From: Sphingomonas sp. Leaf343
GTDB lineage: Bacteria; Pseudomonadota; Alphaproteobacteria; Sphingomonadales; Sphingomonadaceae
DNA: 64,000 bases
Assembly: GCF_001423765.1 (NCBI RefSeq)
Contig: NZ_LMPG01000011.1
Span: forward strand, 124,001-188,000
Direction: 5' to 3'
A model generated the notes under the pieces. That model saw only the letters and a program-made list of their open reading frames with translations, was not told where the DNA came from and did not search any database. Below, one piece after another: positions 8,890 through 18,895 of this stretch. Position 1 is the first letter of the stretch. Every line of letters begins with the position of its first letter. The position numbers were made by a program, and so were the translations under genes.

Positions 8890-10830
8890 TCACCGCACCA
8901 CCGGCAACGTCACGAAGCTCTCGTCCGGCCCGCCGACGGTGACCTTCTGGGTCGCCTTCACGTAATCCGCCGGCCTGGCGAACATGATGTTCGGCACGAA
9001 CGTCTGCGGGTTGCGGTCGTAGAGCGGGAACCAGCTCGACTGAACCTGCACCATGATGCGATGCCCCGGCCGGAACACGTGGTTCGTCGTCGGCAGCGCG
9101 AAGCGGTAGGTCAGCGGCACGTTGGCGGCGATCGGCTTCGCCTCCGACAGGCTTTCGCGGTACCGACCGCGGAAGATGTCCATCGCCACGCCGAACTGAT
9201 AGCCCGCCATATCAGCGTCGCTGGTGCGGCCGTCCGGATACACGTCGATCAGCTTCACCACCCAGTCGCTGTCGGTGCCCGTCGTGGAGGCATTCAAATT
9301 GACCTCCGGCGCACCCGCGACCGTCACCGCCTGCGTCAGCGGCTCCGTCTGAAACACCAGTACGTCAGGACGGCCCGACACCATCCGCTGGTCGCCGCCC
9401 AGCCAGTTGCGCCAGCCATTGCCCGAATCGGACTTGGGCAGCGGCCGCGCACGGTATCCGACCGGCGCGGCGGGATCGGAGATATACTCCGCCGTCGCCG
9501 CGTCGCCCGCCGCCGCGTCGAACCCCAGCGCACCGGCCGGCTTCAGGTACAGCTTCGCCGGGGTCGCCGCTCCCGCTCCCGGCCAGGCTGGCAACCGCTG
9601 CCACTCGTTCGCGCCCGACTGGAATGCCGTCACCGGGGCGACATCCATCGCCGGCTGATCGCTCTTCAGGTAATGCGCAAGGAACGGCGCCAGCACGGTG
9701 CGTCGCCACCAGAGCGCCGTGTCCGCACTCCACTTCACACCGCCCAGCGCGCTGCCGTCACCGGCTCCCTGCCCGTGGAACCACGGCCCCATGGTCAGGA
9801 ACACCATGTCGTTGTTGGTGTCCTTGGCCTCCAGCGCCTTGTAGACCGCGGGACCGCCGTAGATATCCTCCTGATCCCACAGGCTGTGGACGACCATCAC
9901 CGGCACCTTCAGCGGCTGCTTCGCCAGCACCTGGTCCATCGCCTGCGACTGCCAGTAGGTGTCGTAGGCGGGATGTTCGGCGACCTTGCGCCAGAATCCT
10001 ACCTGCTCCAGCCCCTGCCTCTTCGCGATGGCGCCGGCGGAGCCGCCCTTCAGATACCAGTCGTAATCGTCGCTGATGTCCTGAATCCATTCGGCGGATG
10101 CGTCGCGCGTCGCCTCCTGCCCCAGCATGTATCCCATCATCGTCTGGCGGAACGCGCCGTTGTGGAACCAGTCGTCGCCGCGCCAGCCGTCGACCATCGG
10201 GTTCATCGGCACCGCGACCTTCAACGCAGGGTGCGGGTTGATGAGCGGCATCAGCGACAGGAATCCGTCATAACTGATGCCGATGATACCGACGCGCCCG
10301 TTCGATTCGGGAACGTGCTTCACCAGCCAGTCGATCGTGTCGTAGGTGTCGGTGCTGTCGTCGGTCTTCGTGGGGTTGAACGGCGTGCCGACGGGGGCCG
10401 GGTTCATCGAATACTGCCCCTCCGACCCGTGCATCCCGCGCACGTCCTGAAAGACGCGGATATAGCCCGAGGCGGTGATCGCATCCTCGCCCGTGGCCGC
10501 CGCGCCGGGCAGCGACGCGTAGATGCCCGGCCGGTCGCTGGCGGAGCTTTCCGCATCGTACGGCGTGCGCGTCATCAGCATGCCCGCGTCCTTCGCCCCG
10601 CGCGGGATCGCGATGATCGTGTGCAGCTTCACGCCGTCACGCATCGGGATCTCGACGACGCGCCGGATGTATCCGTATTTCTCCACCGCCGGCACGTATT
10701 TGGCCGGGCGCTCGTCGAACGCCTTCAGCGCGTTCGCCTGTGCGCTCTTCGACGCGGCGGGTCTGGTCTGTGCGGGCAGCGACGTGGCGATCGCTGCGAT
10801 TGCGGTCGCGGCCAGCAGGGTACGGATCAT
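8890..10830 (-). CDS. CocE/NonD family hydrolase (S15 peptidase-like), secreted
   Basis: Protein of 646 residues, start chosen at MIRTLLAATAIAAIA because a signal peptide follows directly (probable cleavage after LPAQ). The catalytic domain has PMRDGVKLHT, TRTPYD, the nucleophile elbow GISYDGF and a downstream acid/His pair in the MVVHSLWDQED and WFHGQG regions; the C-terminal half (from about 420) is the jelly-roll domain of the X-Pro dipeptidyl-peptidase/cocaine esterase group, with DSDWVVKLIDVYPDG. Members hydrolyse acyl esters or peptide-like amides such as glutaryl-7-ACA. The periplasmic substrate here is unknown. Confidence 0.9.
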   Translation of the reverse strand: MIRTLLAATAIAAIATSLPAQTRPAASKSAQANALKAFDERPAKYVPAVEKYGYIRRVVEIPMRDGVKLHTIIAIPRGAKDAGMLMTRTPYDAESSASDRPGIYASLPGAAATGEDAITASGYIRVFQDVRGMHGSEGQYSMNPAPVGTPFNPTKTDDSTDTYDTIDWLVKHVPESNGRVGIIGISYDGFLSLMPLINPHPALKVAVPMNPMVDGWRGDDWFHNGAFRQTMMGYMLGQEATRDASAEWIQDISDDYDWYLKGGSAGAIAKRQGLEQVGFWRKVAEHPAYDTYWQSQAMDQVLAKQPLKVPVMVVHSLWDQEDIYGGPAVYKALEAKDTNNDMVFLTMGPWFHGQGAGDGSALGGVKWSADTALWWRRTVLAPFLAHYLKSDQPAMDVAPVTAFQSGANEWQRLPAWPGAGAATPAKLYLKPAGALGFDAAAGDAATAEYISDPAAPVGYRARPLPKSDSGNGWRNWLGGDQRMVSGRPDVLVFQTEPLTQAVTVAGAPEVNLNASTTGTDSDWVVKLIDVYPDGRTSDADMAGYQFGVAMDIFRGRYRESLSEAKPIAANVPLTYRFALPTTNHVFRPGHRIMVQVQSSWFPLYDRNPQTFVPNIMFARPADYVKATQKVTVGGPDESFVTLPVVR

Positions 10831-10912
10831 CCGAGCATTCCTTTGAAAAACGAACGGCCCGCCGGTCCATGGGGGACAGGCGGGCCGCGAAACGTGCATC
10901 AAGCGGTGGCGA

Positions 10913-11212
10913 TCACGCGGTGCGCGTGCCCGACATCGGAAAGCTGCCGAACGCCCCCGCGCCGACGGATCCGACCAGCGTGTCGCCCTCGATCGTGCCT
11001 TCGCAGTCCAGCGTCATCGGCATCGGCACGCTCACGCTCTGCTTCCACGCGATCGTGTCGCCGTCGACCGTGCCGTTGACGGCCATGCCGCCCATCGCAC
11101 CGGTCACGTCGCCGGTGAAGGTGCCGCCGTCGCTCTTCACGGTCAGCGTCATCTTCTGGTCGCCCAGCGGCGACTTCACGACGCAATCATAGGTGCCGTC
11201 CACCCCAGCCAT
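10913..11212 (-). CDS. Small conserved protein, beta-rich, unknown function
   Basis: A 99-residue product (MAGVDGTYDCVV...) rich in alternating Gly/Thr and hydrophobic residues (TLTVKSDGGTFTGDV, VNGTVDGDTIAW, MTLDCEGTIEGDTLVG), which suggests a small all-beta or lipocalin-like domain with repeated hairpins. No signal peptide. The ATG overlaps the stop of the M16 peptidase gene as TGATG; a GTG three bases upstream is the alternative start. The coupling suggests a functional link with the peptidase, but none is known to me. Confidence 0.75.
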   Translation of the reverse strand: MAGVDGTYDCVVKSPLGDQKMTLTVKSDGGTFTGDVTGAMGGMAVNGTVDGDTIAWKQSVSVPMPMTLDCEGTIEGDTLVGSVGAGAFGSFPMSGTRTA

Positions 11213-14040
11213 CACTTCATCTCCTGTTTTGCGTCCGTTACGGACGCCGCCGACACGGACTCGACCGGCAGGCCCAGCGTGTCAAGCTGCGGCCGCACAA
11301 CCTTGGCGTCACCGACCACCACCCAGATCGCGCGCGACGGGTCCAGTGCCGCCTTCATCGCCGTATTCAGCTGCGGCAGCGTCATGCCACGATATCGCTG
11401 TGCGATCGTGGCGTAATAATCGTCGGGCCGGCGATACAGATCGTTGTTCTGCATCGCACCCAGCACCGCGCCGCCGGTTTCGAAATTGCCGCTGAGCGAG
11501 CGCACCGCGCCGCTGATCGCGCGATCGAACTCCACCTGCGTCATCGGCTCCGCACCGACGAACCCGCTCAGGTCGCCGCGCAGCGCCGCGATCGACGGCC
11601 CGGTCTTGTCCGCCTGCACCGGCGCCTGCACGTAGAAGGGCGCGGCATGTTCCAGCTGGCGGAAGATGCCGTAGACACCGTACGACCAATGCTTGCCCTC
11701 GCGCAGGTCCATGTTCAGGCGGCCCAGGAAACCGCCACCCAGCGCGTCGTTGGCGGTCTGGATCGGTAGCAGGTCCTCGGTCCCCGTCATCGCGTTCGGG
11801 ATACCCGCGACGATCACCGACTGCGGGCTGTCCGGCCGGTCGATCAGTACGATCTTCGGAGCGGACGGCGTGCCCGCCCCCTCGAACCGCTTCACACCCG
11901 CCGTGCCGCTCGCCTTCCAGTCGCCGAACGCCGGCTCCAGCGCGGCCCGTACTTCGGCGAGCGGACGGTCGCTGACGACGAACAGCTTCGCCTTGTCCGG
12001 CCGCAGCCACGCCTGCTGGAACGCAACCAGTTCCGCGCGCGTCAGGCCCGCCACCGCCCGCGCATCGCCGCTGCCGGCGGTGCGCGCATAGGGGGAGTCC
12101 GGGCCGTACAGCAATGGCGGCAATGCCCGTTGCGACAGGCCACCGGGATTGGTCAGTTCCTGCGCGATCTGCGCGATCTGCTGGTCGCGTACACGGGCGA
12201 CTTCGGCATCGGCGAAGGCGGGTCGGCGCACGATGTCGGCGAACAGCGCCGTCGCCGGCGACAGGTTCGCGCTCGGCACGCCCAGCGTCACATAGGTGCG
12301 ATCCGCGCCGAAGCCGGTGTTGATGCTCGCGCCCAACCGCTCCTTGGCGATCGCGAGCTCGGCCGCCGACAGCGTCGTCGTGCCCTCGTCCATCGACGAC
12401 AGCGTCAGTTGCTGCGTTCCCGACTTGCCCGGCACGTCCGCCGCCGCGCCGGCGTCGAAGCTCAGCGACATCTGCGTCATCGGCACCGCCGCCTGCTGCG
12501 CGTAGATCAGCTCGATGCCGTTCGACAGCTTCGTGCGCTGCACGGCCGGAAACTTCAACTCGCCGATCGTGCCGAGCGCGGGCAAGCCGCCGCGCGTGCC
12601 CTTCACCGGGGTCTCCGGGGCGGGCTTCACCGCGGCGGGCGGCGGCACCTTCGCCTCCTCATACGCATCGCGAGGGCCGGGTACGACCGTCAGCGTATAA
12701 GACGGCTTGGTCAACCATTGGTCCGCCGCCGCCTTGACCGACGCGGGCGTGGCCGCCGCCAGCCGCTCCAGTTCCTTTTTCGCGAACCCCGGATCGTTCG
12801 CCAGCAGCGCGCCGCTCGCCAGCACCCGCGCCTGACCGTTCACCGACTCCAGCGACGCGATACGCCCCGTCGCCTCGTTCGTCACGACCCGGCTCACCTC
12901 GTCCGCGGTCGGGCCGTCCTTCAGGAAATCGGCGGTGATCGCGTCCAGCCGCTGCATGACCTTGGCCGGATCGACGCCCTCCTTGACGATGACCTGGATC
13001 GTGAACTGGCCGATCTGGTTATAGCCGTAATTATAGGCCGATACGCTGGTCGCCAGCTTCTCCTGCCGGACCAGTGCCTCCTGCAGCCGCGAACTCGCCA
13101 GCCCACCCAGCACGTTCGCCGCGATGTCCAGGTTCACCGACTGCGGGTCGTTCGATCCCGGCACCGTCCAGCTGCGCGAGATCATGACCGCCGCGACGCG
13201 GTCCTTCATCGTCTCGACCTTGGGCGCGGTCAGCGTCGTCACCGGCACCACCCGCGCCGCCGTCTTCGGCCCGCTCGGAATCGCACCGAAATACTTCGTC
13301 ACCAGCCGCTTGGCCGTCGCGACATCGACATCGCCCGCCAGCGCCAGCACCGCATTGTTCGGCCCGTAATGGCTGCGGAACCAGTCGCTCACCGTCGTCA
13401 GCGTCGCCGCGTCCAGATCGGCCATCGATCCGATCGTGTCGTGACCATAAGGGTGCGTCACCGGCAGCAGCCCGGCGGTGATCTTGTAGTCGACCAGTCC
13501 GTAAGGCTGGTTGTCGCCCTGCCGCTTCTCGTTCTGGACGACGCCGCGCTGCTCGTCGAGCTTCCCCTGCGTCACCGCACCAAGCAGATAGCCCATGCGG
13601 TCGCTCTCCAGGAACAGCGCCCGCTCCAGCGCCGCGGTCGGCACCGTCTCGTAATAGTTGGTCCGGTCGAGGTTCGTCGTCCCGTTGAAATCGGTCGCGC
13701 CGACCTGCTTCAGCGGTTCGAAGAAATCGTCCGGCGCATTCTCCGATCCGTTGAACATCAGATGCTCGAACAGGTGCGCGAAGCCCGTCTTCCCCGCCGG
13801 CTCGTGCTTGGCGCCGACATCGTACCACACCGACAGCGCCACGACCGGGGCCTTGCGATCGGTATGTACGACCACCCGTAATCCGTTCGGCAGCGTGAAT
13901 TCCTCATAGGGCAGGTTCACCGCCTTCACGAGGGTCGCCGCGGGCACCGGCTGCGCCTGCTGCGCGACCGCTGGAGACAGGATCGGAGCTACGAGCGCGA
14001 GTGCAGCCGCGCCAGCCAGCGCGACGGATTTGATGGTCAT
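11212..14040 (-). CDS. M16 family zinc metallopeptidase, periplasmic, two-domain
   Basis: Protein of 942 residues starting MTIKSVALAG with a signal peptide cleaved near SPAVAQ. The inverted zinc motif HxxEH is seen as HLFEH (residues 89-93), with the distal Glu in the region DEQRGVVQNEKRQ. The protein is a tandem M16 pair: the N-terminal half is the active copy and the C-terminal half (from about residue 490, LKFPAVQRTKLSNGIELIY) is the inactive partner lacking HxxEH, as in pitrilysin-like and PqqL-like enzymes. It likely degrades peptides in the periplasm. The downstream small gene overlaps its stop. Confidence 0.93.
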   Translation of the reverse strand: MTIKSVALAGAAALALVAPILSPAVAQQAQPVPAATLVKAVNLPYEEFTLPNGLRVVVHTDRKAPVVALSVWYDVGAKHEPAGKTGFAHLFEHLMFNGSENAPDDFFEPLKQVGATDFNGTTNLDRTNYYETVPTAALERALFLESDRMGYLLGAVTQGKLDEQRGVVQNEKRQGDNQPYGLVDYKITAGLLPVTHPYGHDTIGSMADLDAATLTTVSDWFRSHYGPNNAVLALAGDVDVATAKRLVTKYFGAIPSGPKTAARVVPVTTLTAPKVETMKDRVAAVMISRSWTVPGSNDPQSVNLDIAANVLGGLASSRLQEALVRQEKLATSVSAYNYGYNQIGQFTIQVIVKEGVDPAKVMQRLDAITADFLKDGPTADEVSRVVTNEATGRIASLESVNGQARVLASGALLANDPGFAKKELERLAAATPASVKAAADQWLTKPSYTLTVVPGPRDAYEEAKVPPPAAVKPAPETPVKGTRGGLPALGTIGELKFPAVQRTKLSNGIELIYAQQAAVPMTQMSLSFDAGAAADVPGKSGTQQLTLSSMDEGTTTLSAAELAIAKERLGASINTGFGADRTYVTLGVPSANLSPATALFADIVRRPAFADAEVARVRDQQIAQIAQELTNPGGLSQRALPPLLYGPDSPYARTAGSGDARAVAGLTRAELVAFQQAWLRPDKAKLFVVSDRPLAEVRAALEPAFGDWKASGTAGVKRFEGAGTPSAPKIVLIDRPDSPQSVIVAGIPNAMTGTEDLLPIQTANDALGGGFLGRLNMDLREGKHWSYGVYGIFRQLEHAAPFYVQAPVQADKTGPSIAALRGDLSGFVGAEPMTQVEFDRAISGAVRSLSGNFETGGAVLGAMQNNDLYRRPDDYYATIAQRYRGMTLPQLNTAMKAALDPSRAIWVVVGDAKVVRPQLDTLGLPVESVSAASVTDAKQEMK

Positions 14041-14128
14041 GGGCAATACGTCTCCAACCTGTATCAAGACACGCTATAACGCGTGTGCTGCAGAGGCAAT
14101 GGCGCGACGGTTTTCGTATACGGGAGTA

Positions 14129-14157
14129 CTTGTGTTGCCCCAATACAACACCATGTG
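14129..14157 (+). promoter_or_regulatory. Possible heat-shock (sigma-32) promoter of clpB
   Basis: CTTGTG at 14129-14134 and CCATGTG at 14151-14157, separated by 16 bases, resemble the CTTGAA/CCCCATNT heat-shock promoter pattern. The predicted transcript would start some 18 bases before the clpB ATG, and AGGGA lies seven bases before that ATG. Two positions of the -35 and one or two of the -10 deviate, so this is tentative. Confidence 0.3.
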
Positions 14158-14181
14158 ATCGCCAACAGACAGGGATCATCC

Positions 14182-16761
14182 ATGAACCTCGACCGATTCA
14201 CCGACCGCGCCAGGGGCTTTCTCCAGTCCGCGCAAACCGTTGCGATCCGCATGAGCCATCAGCGCATCGCCCCCGAACATTTGCTCAAGGCGTTGCTCGA
14301 AGACGACCAGGGGATGGCCGCCGGCCTGATCCAGGCCGCGGGCGGCGATGCGAAGCGCGCGGTGGCCGACACCGACACGGCGCTCGCGAAGATTCCGGCG
14401 GTCAGCGGCTCCGGCGCCCAACAGAGTCCCGGCCTCGACAACGACACCGTCCGCGTCCTCGATACCGCGGAACAGATCGCGCAAAAGGCCGGCGACAGCT
14501 TCGTCACCGTCGAACGCCTGCTCGTCGCGCTCGCGCTGTCGCTCACCACCGCCCCCGGCAAGGCGCTGAAGGCCGCCGGCGTCACGCCGGAAAGTCTGAA
14601 CGCCGCGATCAACCAGTTGCGTCAGGGCCGCACCGCCGACACCGCCGGGGCCGAGGACCGCTACGACGCGCTCAAGAAGTTCGCGCGCGACCTGACGCAG
14701 GCGGCGCGTGACGGCAAGCTAGACCCGGTGATCGGCCGTGACGAGGAGATCCGCCGCACGATCCAGATTCTCGCCCGCCGCACCAAGAACAATCCCGCGC
14801 TGATCGGCGAACCCGGCGTCGGCAAGACCGCGATCGCCGAGGGGCTGGCGTTGCGCATCGCCAATGGCGACGTGCCCGACACGCTGAAGGACCGCCGCCT
14901 GATGGCGCTCGACATGGGCGCACTGATCGCGGGCGCGAAATATCGCGGCGAGTTCGAGGAACGGCTGAAAGGCGTGCTGGACGAGGTGAAGGCGGCCGAG
15001 GGCGACGTCGTCCTGTTCATCGACGAGATGCACCAGCTAATCGGCGCCGGTAAATCCGAAGGCGCGATGGACGCCGGCAATCTCCTGAAACCCGCCCTCG
15101 CCCGCGGCGAACTCCACTGCGTCGGCGCGACCACGCTCGACGAGTATCGCAAATATGTCGAGAAGGACCCCGCGCTCCAGCGGCGATTCCAGCCCGTCTT
15201 CGTCGGCGAACCCACGGTCGAGGATACGATCTCGATCCTGCGCGGCCTGAACGAGAAATACGAACTCCATCACGGCGTCCGCATCACCGACGGCGCGCTG
15301 GTCGCCGCTGCGACGCTGTCGAACCGCTACATCACCGACCGCTTCCTCCCCGACAAGGCGATCGACCTGATGGACGAGGCCGCCAGCCGCATCCGCATGG
15401 AAGTGGAATCGAAGCCGGAGGAGATCGAGACGCTCGACCGCCGCATCCTGCGCCTCAAGATCGAGCGCGAGGGTCTGCGCCGTGAAACCGACGCGGCATC
15501 GCTCGACCGGCTCGGGACGATCGAGCACGACCTCGCCAATCTGGAAGAACAATCGGCCGAACTGACCACGCGCTGGCAGGCCGAGAAGGACAAGATCGGC
15601 GCCGAGTCCAAGCTCAAGGAACAGCTCGAAGCCGCCCGCGTCGCGCTCGACCAGGCGCAGCGTCAGGGCGATCTCGCCCGCGCCGGCGAGCTGTCCTACG
15701 GCACGATCCCGCAACTCCAGAAACAGCTCGCCGACGCTGCCGGCGCGACCAAGGGCGCGATGCTGCGCGAGGAGGTCACCGCCGACGATATCGCCGGCGT
15801 CGTCAGCCGCTGGACCGGCATCCCCGTCGACCGGATGCTGTCCGGCGAACGCGAGAAGCTGCTCAGGATGGAGGAACTGCTCGGCAAGCGCGTGATCGGT
15901 CAGGGCGATGCGGTGCGCGCCGTCGCCACCGCCGTCCGCCGCGCCCGTGCCGGGCTACAGGATCCGAACCGCCCGCTCGGCTCGTTCCTGTTCCTCGGGC
16001 CGACGGGTGTAGGCAAGACCGAGCTGACCAAGGCGCTCGCCGAATTCCTGTTCGACGATCCCGCCGCGATGGTCCGCATCGACATGAGCGAGTTCATGGA
16101 AAAGCACGCCGTTGCCCGCCTGATCGGCGCGCCTCCCGGCTATGTCGGTTACGAGGAGGGCGGCGTCCTGACCGAAGCCGTCCGCCGCCGCCCCTATCAG
16201 GTCGTCCTCTTCGACGAAGTCGAAAAGGCGCATGGCGACGTGTTCAACGTGCTGTTGCAGGTGCTGGACGACGGTCGGCTGACCGACGGACAGGGCCGCA
16301 CCGTCGACTTCTCGAACACGCTCATCATCCTGACCAGCAATCTCGGCAGCCAGTATCTGGCGAACCTCGACGAGGGTCAGGACGTCGACACCGTCGAACC
16401 GCAGGTGATGGAGATCGTCCGCGCGCATTTCCGCCCCGAATTTCTCAACCGGCTGGACGAGATCATCCTGTTCCACCGTCTGGGACAGGCGCATATGGGC
16501 CCGATCGTCGATATTCAGGTCGGCCGCGTCGGCAAGCTCCTCGCCGACCGGAAGGTCGTGCTCGACCTGACCGACGCCGCCCGCGCGTGGCTCGGCCGCG
16601 TCGGCTACGATCCGGTCTACGGCGCCCGCCCCCTGAAACGCGCCGTCCAGCGCCACCTCCAGGATCCGCTCGCCGACCTGATCCTGCGCGGCGACGTCAG
16701 GGACGGATCGACCATCCATGTCGACGAAGGCGACGGCAAGCTGGCGCTCCTCGTCAGTTGA
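14182..16761 (+). CDS. clpB: ATP-dependent chaperone ClpB
   Basis: Protein of 859 residues starting [14 protein letters not shown]. Order of domains: N-terminal Clp repeat domain (1 to about 145), AAA1 with Walker A GEPGVGKT and Walker [11 protein letters not shown], the coiled-coil middle domain (about 400-525, rich in Glu/Leu/Arg), and AAA2 with GPTGVGKT and [11 protein letters not shown]. It disaggregates proteins together with DnaK. The middle domain distinguishes it from ClpA/ClpC. Length is the usual one. Confidence 0.98.
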   Translation: MNLDRFTDRARGFLQSAQTVAIRMSHQRIAPEHLLKALLEDDQGMAAGLIQAAGGDAKRAVADTDTALAKIPAVSGSGAQQSPGLDNDTVRVLDTAEQIAQKAGDSFVTVERLLVALALSLTTAPGKALKAAGVTPESLNAAINQLRQGRTADTAGAEDRYDALKKFARDLTQAARDGKLDPVIGRDEEIRRTIQILARRTKNNPALIGEPGVGKTAIAEGLALRIANGDVPDTLKDRRLMALDMGALIAGAKYRGEFEERLKGVLDEVKAAEGDVVLFIDEMHQLIGAGKSEGAMDAGNLLKPALARGELHCVGATTLDEYRKYVEKDPALQRRFQPVFVGEPTVEDTISILRGLNEKYELHHGVRITDGALVAAATLSNRYITDRFLPDKAIDLMDEAASRIRMEVESKPEEIETLDRRILRLKIEREGLRRETDAASLDRLGTIEHDLANLEEQSAELTTRWQAEKDKIGAESKLKEQLEAARVALDQAQRQGDLARAGELSYGTIPQLQKQLADAAGATKGAMLREEVTADDIAGVVSRWTGIPVDRMLSGEREKLLRMEELLGKRVIGQGDAVRAVATAVRRARAGLQDPNRPLGSFLFLGPTGVGKTELTKALAEFLFDDPAAMVRIDMSEFMEKHAVARLIGAPPGYVGYEEGGVLTEAVRRRPYQVVLFDEVEKAHGDVFNVLLQVLDDGRLTDGQGRTVDFSNTLIILTSNLGSQYLANLDEGQDVDTVEPQVMEIVRAHFRPEFLNRLDEIILFHRLGQAHMGPIVDIQVGRVGKLLADRKVVLDLTDAARAWLGRVGYDPVYGARPLKRAVQRHLQDPLADLILRGDVRDGSTIHVDEGDGKLALLVS

Positions 16762-16996
16762 AGCCCTGAAGAACGCCTTCCCTTCAGGAAAGGGCTGGCC
16801 CTTCAAGGAAGGGTTGGGGTGAAGCCTTCTCACCAGCGACCAGCGCGCCGCAGAAAGGCTCTCCCCCGCCCCTCCCCGAAGGGGCGGGGGAGAGTCGGCG
16901 CTATCGCCCGGGTGAGCCGCTGAACCGCAGGCCCCACTCCGAAAGCCTCGGCGATCGCACGCGACATTGCCGGCTGGCACTGGCACAGCATCGGCC
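16762..16996. other. Intergenic spacer with GC-rich hairpins
   Basis: The spacer after clpB begins with CTTCCC/GGGAAG-type imperfect repeats (about 16776-16826). A perfect hairpin follows at 16859-16894, with 14-base arms CTCTCCCCCGCCCC and complement around TCCCCGAA. No T-run follows, but it is the best candidate for the end of the clpB transcript. No gene is visible. Confidence 0.5.
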
Positions 16997-17539
16997 ATGG
17001 CCCGGCTGATCCTGTTCAACAAACCCTATGACGTACTCAGCCAGTTCACCGACCGCGGCACCGACACGCCCCGTTCGACGCTGTCGGACTTCATCGACCT
17101 GCCCGGGATCTATCCTGCCGGCCGGCTCGATCGCGATAGCGAGGGCCTCCTGCTGCTGACCGACGACGGCCGGCTTCAGGCGCGCATCGCCGATCCCCGT
17201 TTCAAGCTCGGCAAGACCTACCTGGTACAGGTGGAGGGCGATCCGGACCCGGCGACGCTCGACCAGTTGCGCCGCGGCGTCATGCTCAAGGATGGGGTGA
17301 CGCGTCCCGCCGCGGTCGAGCGCATCGATCCGCCCGGCCTCTGGCCCCGCGACCCGCCGATCCGCGTCCGCGCCGCGATCCCGGATTGCTGGCTGAGCCT
17401 CACGATCCACGAGGGCCGCAACCGGCAGGTCCGCCGCATGACCGCCGCCATCGGTCATCCGACGCTCCGCCTCGTCCGCTGGAGCATCGGCGACTGGACA
17501 CTCGCCGACCTCCTGCCGGGGCAGTTTCGTCCGGCCTGA
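16997..17539 (+). CDS. rluE: 23S rRNA pseudouridine synthase, RluE-like
   Basis: Protein of 180 residues starting [17 protein letters not shown]. The RsuA/RluB/E/F-type catalytic motif is [11 protein letters not shown] with Asp45, followed by KTYLVQVEG and the conserved [20 protein letters not shown]. It lacks an N-terminal S4 domain, which is typical of RluE (23S U2457, E. coli numbering). An upstream in-frame ATG would add ten residues with no conservation. Confidence 0.9.
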   Translation: MARLILFNKPYDVLSQFTDRGTDTPRSTLSDFIDLPGIYPAGRLDRDSEGLLLLTDDGRLQARIADPRFKLGKTYLVQVEGDPDPATLDQLRRGVMLKDGVTRPAAVERIDPPGLWPRDPPIRVRAAIPDCWLSLTIHEGRNRQVRRMTAAIGHPTLRLVRWSIGDWTLADLLPGQFRPA

Positions 17540-17591
17540 CGTAGCGGAACGACGTCGGGAGTGACGAGCGCCGCACACCGAAAACGCCGCA

Positions 17592-17627
17592 CAAAAGAAA
17601 AGGGAGGCCGGCTTACGCCGACCTCCC
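17592..17627 (-). terminator. Intrinsic terminator of the ompA-like gene
   Basis: On the minus strand GGGAGGTCGGC and GCCGGCCTCCC pair with one mismatch around a four-base loop and are followed by TTTTCTTTTG. It lies about 25 bases after the stop of the OmpA-like gene, which reads toward it. Confidence 0.85.
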
Positions 17628-17651
17628 CGATCTTGCTTCGAGAGGAGAGAC

Positions 17652-18779
17652 TTACTGGCCCGAACCCGGACCGTAGGTGATCTCCACGCGACGGTTCTGC
17701 ACTTCGCGGACGCCATCGGCAGTCTGCACGCGCAGGTTCGTCTCGCCGAATGCGCTTGTCGTGACGACGCCTTCCGGGATGGAACGCGAGGACATATACG
17801 CCTTCACCGCGTCTGCACGGCGCTGCGACAGGCCCTGGTTGTACTGCGACGAACCCGAGGTGTCGGTGTAACCGGCCAGCTGGACCTGAGCGTTGCCGCA
17901 GGTCTGGTACTGGGTGACGGCATTGTCGAGGATCGACGCCGCTTCCGGCGTGATGTCCGACTTGTCCCACTCGAAGAACACGATGAACGGTCCCGGCGAG
18001 CATGCAACCGGCTCCGGCGGAGGAGGCGGCGGCGGGGGAGGCGGCGGCGGCGGCGGCGGCGGCGGGGGAGGAGGCGGCGGCGTCGGCGAACCGAAGTTGT
18101 ACGTCAGGCCACCCAGGATCGAGTGCGACCGGAAGCGACCGTCGAAGTTCCGGTTCGACACGTCGACCAGACCCACGTTCTCCGCATTGAAGAAACGGTA
18201 CTTCAGGCTGACGTCGACGTGGTCGGTCAGGGGAGCGCGGACACCCGCAAGACCCTGATACGCGAACACGGTGTCCGAATCGCTGAGAGCGATCAGGCCG
18301 CTGTTGACGGCGACGTTGGTCTTGACGCGAGCGACGCCGACACCACCGCCGATGAAGCCCTGGATCCCGTCGTCTTCACCGAAGTCGAGCAGGCCGTTGA
18401 CCATGAAGCTGAGCGCCGAGGTTGCGTAGCCCGCACCCTCATACACGCCTGCCGGGAAGTTCGTGCGAACGCCACCCGGAACGGTCGTGCCCGGCGTCGT
18501 CGTGGTCGACGAATAGCTGTCGATCGTGGCGCGCTTCCAGCCCACTTCGGTTTCCAGGCGGAAACCGCCGAAATCGTAGCCGATGACGCCATCGACGTCA
18601 TAGCCGTACTTGGAATCGACAGTACCTGCGCTGTCGAGAGTTCCGATGTCATAGTCGATATCTTCGACCACCATCGCACCACCGTTAATGCCGATGTACC
18701 ACGAATTATCGCGGGCCAGGGCGGGTGTGGCGAGTGCGGTGGATGCAAGTGCCAGAACGACGGCAAGCTTCCGCATCAT
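17652..18779 (-). CDS. OmpA family outer membrane protein with polyproline linker
   Basis: Protein of 375 residues. Signal peptide of about 22 residues (cleavage after PALA). Residues about 23-230 form an eight-stranded beta-barrel (alternating hydrophobics, WYIGINGGA, SLKYRFFN, LTYNFG at the last strand). A linker of 22 consecutive prolines follows. The C-terminal OmpA domain (about 255-375) binds peptidoglycan: FFEWDKSDIT, AGYTDTSGSSQYNQGLSQRRADAV and NRRVEITYG. It tethers outer membrane to wall. The second Met is an equally possible start. A clear intrinsic terminator follows the gene. Confidence 0.95.
   Translation of the reverse strand: MMRKLAVVLALASTALATPALARDNSWYIGINGGAMVVEDIDYDIGTLDSAGTVDSKYGYDVDGVIGYDFGGFRLETEVGWKRATIDSYSSTTTTPGTTVPGGVRTNFPAGVYEGAGYATSALSFMVNGLLDFGEDDGIQGFIGGGVGVARVKTNVAVNSGLIALSDSDTVFAYQGLAGVRAPLTDHVDVSLKYRFFNAENVGLVDVSNRNFDGRFRSHSILGGLTYNFGSPTPPPPPPPPPPPPPPPPPPPPPPEPVACSPGPFIVFFEWDKSDITPEAASILDNAVTQYQTCGNAQVQLAGYTDTSGSSQYNQGLSQRRADAVKAYMSSRSIPEGVVTTSAFGETNLRVQTADGVREVQNRRVEITYGPGSGQ
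18015..18080 (-). repeat. Triplet repeat coding 22 prolines
   Basis: CCG/CCT/CCC codons run uninterrupted for 66 bases inside the OmpA-like gene. Because the unit is a triplet, length change by slippage would alter the linker between barrel and peptidoglycan-binding domain without a frameshift. The run is interrupted by CCT and CCC codons, which should slow slippage. Confidence 0.9.
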
Positions 18780-18895
18780 ATTCCCCTTTCTTGAAGTGTC
18801 ACTACGGACAGGGCAAACTCACTATCCCGACGATGGTTTCCAGACAAGCCGACATTGTTCCGCGACTGTTGCCCAATAGCCACGCTTATTTGATG

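Noticed and set aside
12130..13881. Plus-strand frame of 583 codons opposite the M16 peptidase
   Set aside because: Arg/His-rich shadow; the minus strand carries the HLFEH zinc motif and full-length M16 pair.
17893..18258. Plus-strand frame with a glycine run
   Set aside because: It is the complement of the polyproline codons of the OmpA-like gene.
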